From CAYRFE01 sp964423645 [NCBI: uncultured bacterium] (GTDB taxonomy: Bacteria > Macinerneyibacteriota > Macinerneyibacteria > Macinerneyibacteriales): a stretch of 64,000 nt of DNA. The notes beneath the pieces are model-generated. The model was not told where the DNA came from, did no database searches, and was given only the letters and a program-made list of their open reading frames with translations. Shown here piece by piece: positions 59,633-64,000 of the stretch; the first letter of the stretch is position 1; each line of letters starts with the position of its first letter. The stretch is taken from NCBI GenBank assembly GCA_964423645.1, contig CAYRFE010000014.1, positions 1 to 64,000 of the forward strand. The letters run 5' to 3'. A program made the translations under genes and the position numbers.

Positions 59633-61012
59633 ATGAAGCGTTTGTCTCTTCAAAAAAACATGAAAATATCGATTTCCGAGGGAGTATTTGCGCAAATATT
59701 CACGAGTATCGCAACACCGGGCAGTATTTTCATTACAAAAATGGCACAAATGCTTGGAGCAACCTCTTTGCAATTCAGTATTCTCTCGGCGATCGGACGA
59801 TTGTCGGATGTCTTTCAATTGTTCGGTATTGCTATAGCCACAAAGCAGAATACACTCAAGAAGCCGGTTCTTTTTTTAAGCGGCATCGGGCGAGGGTTGG
59901 CCTTTTTTTTCGGGTTTCTTCCATTTGTAGTACGCCCTCAACATGCATTATGGGCATTTATTTTATTGTTTTTTCTTAGCGTTGCGGTCCAATCAATGTC
60001 AAATAACGTATGGCTCGCGTGGGTGTCTGATATTTTTCCGCATCGTATCCGCGGGCGTTTTTTTGCGACTCGATCATTATATCTTCTCATTGCAGGACTT
60101 ATTACCGGTTATTGCGTTGCCTTTTTTATCGATCTCTACGATACACATCCCGGTACGCTTGCATCGGCTTTGTTCTCATTTATTGGAACGAGAGGTATTT
60201 TTACTCCCGAGTCGCTCCAATACTGTTTTTTGATCATATTCATCATTGCCGCCCTGATAGGTCTATGGGGGTTATTTGTGTTGCGAAAACAGGATGAACG
60301 ACCGCGTTGTATTGCGCACGCATCGTTTACACAACAACTCGGTGATGCATTTTCCGATAAGAATTTTCGCAATTTACTTATTTATGGCGCGTGGTGGATG
60401 TTAGCTGTCGGTGTCGGTGCTCCGTACTGGCAACCGTTCATGTTGCAGACCCTTAAAATATCCGTATTGACCATTCAAATTTACGGCACGATAAGTGTGC
60501 TGGGGTCAGTATTGGCATTACGATATTGGGGGAAGTTTATTGATCGCTTCGGCAATAAAAGCGCGATGCACTGTGCGGTTATATTAGGAAGCATAAACCC
60601 TCTTATCTGGGTGTGTATCACACCGGATACATATTGGCCTATTTTTATTGAAGCATTTACTTCCGGTGTAATGTGGGCCGGCGCAAATGTGATCGCTACC
60701 AATTTTGTACTTTCAGTCGCTCCTCCTGAGAAAAAACAAATGTATTCCGCTATTTTTGGTGCGGTATCAAGTTTATCAATAATGTCGACAATGTTGTTGT
60801 CCGGTTTTATTATGCCCCCTCCGTTAAAGATCGGCTCATTGTCCCTTACCTCATATCAAGTGTTATTTGCACTGACAGGGCTTCTTCGTTTTACGACGCA
60901 TATACCGTTATCCCGTGTGAAAGAGCCGGGAAGAAAACCGTTCAAAGACGCGCTATCTTTTTTATTTGACGCGGTCGTTCGTCGCGTGAGATTGTTGAAT
61001 CAGCCGAAATGA
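59633..61012 (+). CDS. MFS transporter
   Basis: 459 aa from ATG 59633. About 12 hydrophobic helices; the loop after helix 4 has the MFS-type basic pattern WVSDIFPHRIRGRFFATR. A second half begins after a charged loop (EDERPRC-like region, about residue 240) with FRNLLIYGAWWMLAVGVG. Substrate not inferable; relatives are often annotated only as MFS. The stop overlaps the GDPD gene as ATGA, so transport of glycerophosphodiesters or their products is possible. Confidence 0.82.
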   Translation: MKRLSLQKNMKISISEGVFAQIFTSIATPGSIFITKMAQMLGATSLQFSILSAIGRLSDVFQLFGIAIATKQNTLKKPVLFLSGIGRGLAFFFGFLPFVVRPQHALWAFILLFFLSVAVQSMSNNVWLAWVSDIFPHRIRGRFFATRSLYLLIAGLITGYCVAFFIDLYDTHPGTLASALFSFIGTRGIFTPESLQYCFLIIFIIAALIGLWGLFVLRKQDERPRCIAHASFTQQLGDAFSDKNFRNLLIYGAWWMLAVGVGAPYWQPFMLQTLKISVLTIQIYGTISVLGSVLALRYWGKFIDRFGNKSAMHCAVILGSINPLIWVCITPDTYWPIFIEAFTSGVMWAGANVIATNFVLSVAPPEKKQMYSAIFGAVSSLSIMSTMLLSGFIMPPPLKIGSLSLTSYQVLFALTGLLRFTTHIPLSRVKEPGRKPFKDALSFLFDAVVRRVRLLNQPK

Positions 61013-61746
61013 AAAAAAAGACGATCATTCTTGGTCATCGCGGCTATAATGCACGCTTTCCGGAGAACACGTTAGTGTCGTTCCGTAAAGCGCTTGAATG
61101 CGGAGCTGACGGTTTTGAATGCGATATTCAAAAAACATCCGACGGACATTTTATCGTTTTTCATGATGCCGCTGCCGACCGATTGACCGGTGTCTGCGGT
61201 TCGATCAATTCGATGACACTTGCTGATATCAAACAGCTTCGCGTCGACGGTGAAGAGATACCCACGCTTGTCGAAATGTTAGATGAATTTAAGGATTGTT
61301 ATATTAATATCGAATTGAAAGGTGACGCGATCATTGAAAAGGATTGTCCCGAGATTGCCGCTATTGTACGTCAATATTTACCGTTTGAACGAGTGATGAT
61401 ATCATCCTTTAACCGATCGCTATTGCCGTACTTTAAAAAACAGGGTTTTATGATCGGTCTTCTTATCGGCTGGAGTTACCGAAAACAAGGTGTATGGGGA
61501 GTAGGAAAAGAAGTGTTGCGACTGAAGCCGAATTTTCTTAATTTACCAACGTCAGTGTTTGGTTTCTATATGGAAATATATTTACGAATGTTTTTGTTGA
61601 TTCTTTCATGGTGCGGTATCGGCGTCGTATGGTGGACAGTGAACTCAAAACACGAGTTTTTACGTACATTTCGAAATGCATCGTACATCATAACCGATGA
61701 AGTTGAGGCGATCCGTTCGTTGTTGGAGAGGTATCAACCAAAATAA
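61009..61746 (+). CDS. glycerophosphodiester phosphodiesterase
   Basis: 245 aa. GDPD barrel: ILGHRGYNARFPENTLVSF with the catalytic HRG and the PENT motif, then ECGADGFECDIQKTSDGHFIVFHD with the metal-binding E-D and catalytic HD, INIELKG, and WTVNSKHEF near the end. Hydrolyses glycerophosphodiesters to glycerol 3-phosphate and an alcohol. No signal peptide, so cytoplasmic, presumably after uptake by the coupled MFS protein. Confidence 0.92.
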   Translation: MKKKTIILGHRGYNARFPENTLVSFRKALECGADGFECDIQKTSDGHFIVFHDAAADRLTGVCGSINSMTLADIKQLRVDGEEIPTLVEMLDEFKDCYINIELKGDAIIEKDCPEIAAIVRQYLPFERVMISSFNRSLLPYFKKQGFMIGLLIGWSYRKQGVWGVGKEVLRLKPNFLNLPTSVFGFYMEIYLRMFLLILSWCGIGVVWWTVNSKHEFLRTFRNASYIITDEVEAIRSLLERYQPK

Positions 61747-61751
61747 TGTTT

Positions 61752-62120
61752 TTACTTCTTTTTGAGAAGTGAATCAATATCAATCCCCCACTCGCGAGCA
61801 GCATGGGTGATCGGAATGTATTCGTCGTCGCGTAATGCGCCGTCAAGACTCCCGATTTGCACGGCGATCTCGATAGTGCCTTGACACAAGTCGTTCATGG
61901 CGCATTGTTTTAATTGGAGCATCGAGTCCTGCTGGGCATGCAACAGGGATTCTTCATTCATTTGAGAGAGAGTATTCAGTTCCGAAGAGAGGTCAAAGTC
62001 GATGAGTGCGCTGAATTTTGACATGAAAACGGACATCAATTTTGTTTTTCGTGCCATGTCGGTATCAGATGCGCTCATTATGGAAAACAAAAATCTGAAT
62101 GCATGTTGTAGTGGTGTCAT
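61752..62120 (-). CDS. small TerB-like protein (tentative)
   Basis: 122 aa behind GGAGGT and TTGCAA-N17-TAGAAT. Helical throughout. The end GSLDGALRDDEYIPITHAAR followed by EWGIDIDSL resembles the D-G-x-x-x-x-x-E pattern closing TerB/DjlA-type helical domains. The match is short. No signal peptide. It converges on the GDPD gene with 5 bp between stop codons. Confidence 0.55.
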   Translation of the reverse strand: MTPLQHAFRFLFSIMSASDTDMARKTKLMSVFMSKFSALIDFDLSSELNTLSQMNEESLLHAQQDSMLQLKQCAMNDLCQGTIEIAVQIGSLDGALRDDEYIPITHAAREWGIDIDSLLKKK

Positions 62121-62148
62121 ACCTGGTTACCTCCAAAGATTATAAAGT

Positions 62149-62177
62149 ATTCTACGCTATTTTATCACGATTTGCAA
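62149..62177 (-). promoter_or_regulatory. promoter of the TerB-like gene
   Basis: Leftward TTGCAA-N17-TAGAAT. Confidence 0.6.
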
Positions 62178-62211
62178 GTATGCACGATTTTTCTGTTAAC
62201 AAAAAAATGGG

Positions 62212-62240
62212 TTGCACTGTTACGTCTGTTCGCATATAAT
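62212..62240 (+). promoter_or_regulatory. promoter of the solute-binding protein gene at 62.2 kb
   Basis: TTGCAC-N17-TATAAT, 8 bp before the ATG; the mRNA would carry at most two leader bases. Confidence 0.7.
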
Positions 62241-62248
62241 AGGGCACT

Positions 62249-63052
62249 ATGAGTTTTTTAAAGAAATGTCTCAATCACGGAAGTCGCGCCATCATATGGA
62301 GTATCGTGCTTTGTATTATGACACTTGTGCCGTTCGGCTCTCTACAGGGGAAGGAAAAAACGCTTCGCGTCGTGTATACGGATTGGTATCCGTATACATT
62401 TTCGCATAATGGGAAACCGTCCGGATTTGAGCTGGAAATATTTCAAGCCGTGATACAAAGAATGAATTATTCTGCTTCATACGTCAATTTCCCGTGGAAA
62501 AGGTGTCTTGAAAATATGAAGAGCGGAGAGGCCGATGTGATCATTTCGGCGCTGAAAACGTCGGACCGGGAAGAGTATATCCTTTTTCCCGCCACATATA
62601 TCAGTGTTTCGAGAACGGTATTTTTTGTGAGAAACGGCCATAATATTCGGTATGACGGGAAATTGGAACAACTCAAAAATTACACTATTGGTGTGATAAT
62701 GGGGTTTACCTACGGTGATGAGTTCGATAAAGCAAATTATCTTCATAAAGATGAAGCAGTCGATGCCTACACGCTAATTATGAAATTGATCTACGGAAGA
62801 AATGACATCATCGCAGAAAATCAGGCAGTCATCACGACGCGTGCGAAGGATATGGGGTTTTCCGATCGGATAGTGCCGCTGTCACCGCCTATTCATACCC
62901 AGCGTCTGTATGTCGGGTTCTCGAAAAGCAACAATCTGCAATCGCTCTGTGATGCATTCTCAACAAAGCTGTCCGCATTTAAAAACACTCAGGAGTATCG
63001 TGCCATTCTTGCAAAGTACGGTCTTAAGTACGATGCAATGGTAACTTATTAG
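62249..63052 (+). CDS. periplasmic solute-binding protein family 3
   Basis: 267 aa. Signal or anchor segment SRAIIWSIVLCIMTLVPFGS, then LRVVYTDWYPYTFSHNGKPS, GFELEIFQAVIQRM, PWKRCLENMKSGEADVIISA, TIGVIMGFTYGDEF. Same fold and layout as the protein at 55.3 kb but only distantly similar. No transporter genes adjacent; the next gene is a propeller sensor. No Shine-Dalgarno; predicted near-leaderless. Confidence 0.88.
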   Translation: MSFLKKCLNHGSRAIIWSIVLCIMTLVPFGSLQGKEKTLRVVYTDWYPYTFSHNGKPSGFELEIFQAVIQRMNYSASYVNFPWKRCLENMKSGEADVIISALKTSDREEYILFPATYISVSRTVFFVRNGHNIRYDGKLEQLKNYTIGVIMGFTYGDEFDKANYLHKDEAVDAYTLIMKLIYGRNDIIAENQAVITTRAKDMGFSDRIVPLSPPIHTQRLYVGFSKSNNLQSLCDAFSTKLSAFKNTQEYRAILAKYGLKYDAMVTY

Positions 63053-63089
63053 TATTTTTTTATTTTAGGCACATTTAATGAAAAGAATA

Positions 63090-63118
63090 TTGACCTGTAA
63101 GAAGATATAGCGTATACT
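63090..63118 (+). promoter_or_regulatory. promoter placing +1 at the propeller-sensor start codon
   Basis: TTGACC-N17-TATACT, then exactly 6 bp to ATG 63125. Confidence 0.7.
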
Positions 63119-63124
63119 GAATAA

Positions 63125-64000
63125 ATGAAATTTCGTAAGCTGATAATCATTTTCACATGTATAGTGTTGTGTGCAACAATGCTTTATTCTCTTGATCCGA
63201 AGAAAAAAATATCTCAATACGGTTACTCGTATTGGAACGAACTTAACGGGTTGCCGCAAAACTTTACCCATAGCGTAATGCAGTCCCGTGAAGGGTACAT
63301 ATGGTGTACAACACAAGAAGGTCTTGTGCGTTTTGATGGCATGCGGTTCATGTATTTTGATAAAACCAATACGCCGATATTCAATAACAATTACTTTACC
63401 GCGCTTACGGAAGGCCCCGACGGAAGCATGTGGATCGGGACCTCCGGAGGTGGTTTGTATCGTTATTTCGAAGGAGAATTTTCTGCCCCTTACGAAAACA
63501 CCAACATGAATGAAGAGATAATTTATACTATCGCAGTGCTTGGTGATAGTGTGTTTTACGGGACAGAGAATGGTCTGAAAATGGTCGGATCTGATGTTTC
63601 GAAGTGGATTACCGTGAAAGACGGTTTGTCGGATCCCGCGATTCGATACCTATATCCTGAACAGGAATTTGTTTGGGTGGGTACCCGGAGAGGATTGGAT
63701 ACCGTCAGTAAAAACGGTTCTGTTAAAAAAATCAACTTTGCCCCCTTTTCATCGGGGGTTGATTGTATTTATAAAGACAAAACGGGGGTTATATGGTTTG
63801 GTACACACGGTAAGGGATTGTATTATAAAGATACGACCGGGTTTCACGAGTTCAGGTATAATAGTGATCTACCCGGGTTATATATCCGTTCGCTCATACA
63901 TGATCTGGACGGCAATCTTTGGATAGGCACTTCCGCCGGTTTAGCTCGTTATAATCAGGATGGTGTTACAAGTTTTGTAAAGGAACAAGGGTTAGTTGAT
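63125..64000 (+). CDS. Reg_prop beta-propeller sensor, N-terminal part (runs off the window)
   Basis: 292 codons are visible with no stop before the edge. Signal/anchor MKFRKLIIIFTCIVLCATML, then SYWNELNGLPQNFTHSVMQS and repeated two-component-regulator-propeller units: GYIWCTTQEGLVRFDG, GSMWIGTSGGGLYRY, VFYGTENGLKMV, FVWVGTRRGLDTV, VIWFGTHGKGLYYK, NLWIGTSAGLARYN. Such periplasmic propellers normally precede a Y_Y_Y domain, a TM helix and a histidine kinase, GGDEF or other output beyond 64000. The start has no ribosome site and coincides with the predicted +1. Confidence 0.85.
   Translation, partial: MKFRKLIIIFTCIVLCATMLYSLDPKKKISQYGYSYWNELNGLPQNFTHSVMQSREGYIWCTTQEGLVRFDGMRFMYFDKTNTPIFNNNYFTALTEGPDGSMWIGTSGGGLYRYFEGEFSAPYENTNMNEEIIYTIAVLGDSVFYGTENGLKMVGSDVSKWITVKDGLSDPAIRYLYPEQEFVWVGTRRGLDTVSKNGSVKKINFAPFSSGVDCIYKDKTGVIWFGTHGKGLYYKDTTGFHEFRYNSDLPGLYIRSLIHDLDGNLWIGTSAGLARYNQDGVTSFVKEQGLVD

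Overview
The window is a densely packed bacterial chromosome segment with no rRNA, tRNA, CRISPR array or prophage. Signs of a double-membrane, motile, chemotactic bacterium are a TonB-dependent BtuB receptor, CheW, a methyl-accepting receptor and several exported or periplasmic proteins. The gene set (a long PFK of the spirochaete/protist type, fused glutamate formimidoyltransferase-cyclodeaminase, NifS/NifU used for Fe-S assembly, DUF4388/PATAN and Reg_prop proteins, infC-rpmI-rplT-smpB) fits a spirochaete or a close relative best. I hold that assignment at about 0.5, because it rests on gene content and not on a marker search. Promoters are clear TTGACA/TATAAT-type sigma-70 boxes with 16-18 bp spacers.

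Layout. Positions 1-7.7 kb form a looser, more AT-rich accessory-looking region: a DUF4143 ATPase, a somewhat divergent enolase, an AlbA_2-type regulator, and an exported caspase-like protein followed by a DUF4384 protein. Positions 7.8-17.1 kb carry ftcD, a dihydrouridine synthase, a hypothetical gene, 6-phosphofructokinase, a large M16C zinc peptidase, a broken PD-(D/E)XK nuclease remnant and a zinc-ribbon membrane protein. Positions 17.2-29.3 kb are the metabolic centrepiece: two divergent operons for aromatic amino acids. Leftward lies leader-tyrA-aroF-aroB-aroC-aroA; rightward lies leader1-leader2-trpE-trpGD-trpCF-trpB-trpA. Almost every internal junction overlaps or is translationally coupled. 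The 600 bp between them holds two divergent promoters, three short leader peptides rich in Trp or Phe/Tyr/Trp, and three intrinsic terminators with competing pairings. This is a complete attenuation control region. In two of the three leaders the predicted +1 base is the A of the leader AUG.

Positions 29.3-32 kb hold a cobalamin riboswitch and btuB, bracketed by two inverted copies of a dispersed terminal-inverted-repeat element (MITE-like) of which at least nine copies or fragments occur in the window. Positions 32-38 kb hold exported proteins of unknown role, a DUF3857 protein, and a leftward operon of a membrane protein, a GNAT-like acyltransferase, an SDR and a DUF1232 protein. Positions 38-41.7 kb hold signalling genes (receiver, CheW, GAF-GGDEF) leading into mnmA. 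Positions 41.8-44.7 kb hold a geranylgeranyl-reductase-like flavoprotein and the infC-rpmI-rplT-smpB operon, whose infC appears to start at AUC behind a leader terminator. Positions 45-52 kb hold a two-gene membrane system (TPR/zinc ribbon protein plus PATAN-TM-GspG fusion), nifU, nifS, a class II glutamine amidotransferase and plsX. Positions 52.6-64 kb hold an S9 peptidase, two solute-binding-family-3 proteins without permeases, a chemoreceptor, an EAL-HDOD protein, an MFS transporter with a glycerophosphodiesterase, a TerB-like protein, and the start of a Reg_prop propeller sensor that runs off the right edge.

The observation I rate highest is the aro/trp divergent control region, together with the recurring exact TATA-N6-ATG spacing that predicts leaderless mRNAs for several genes here.
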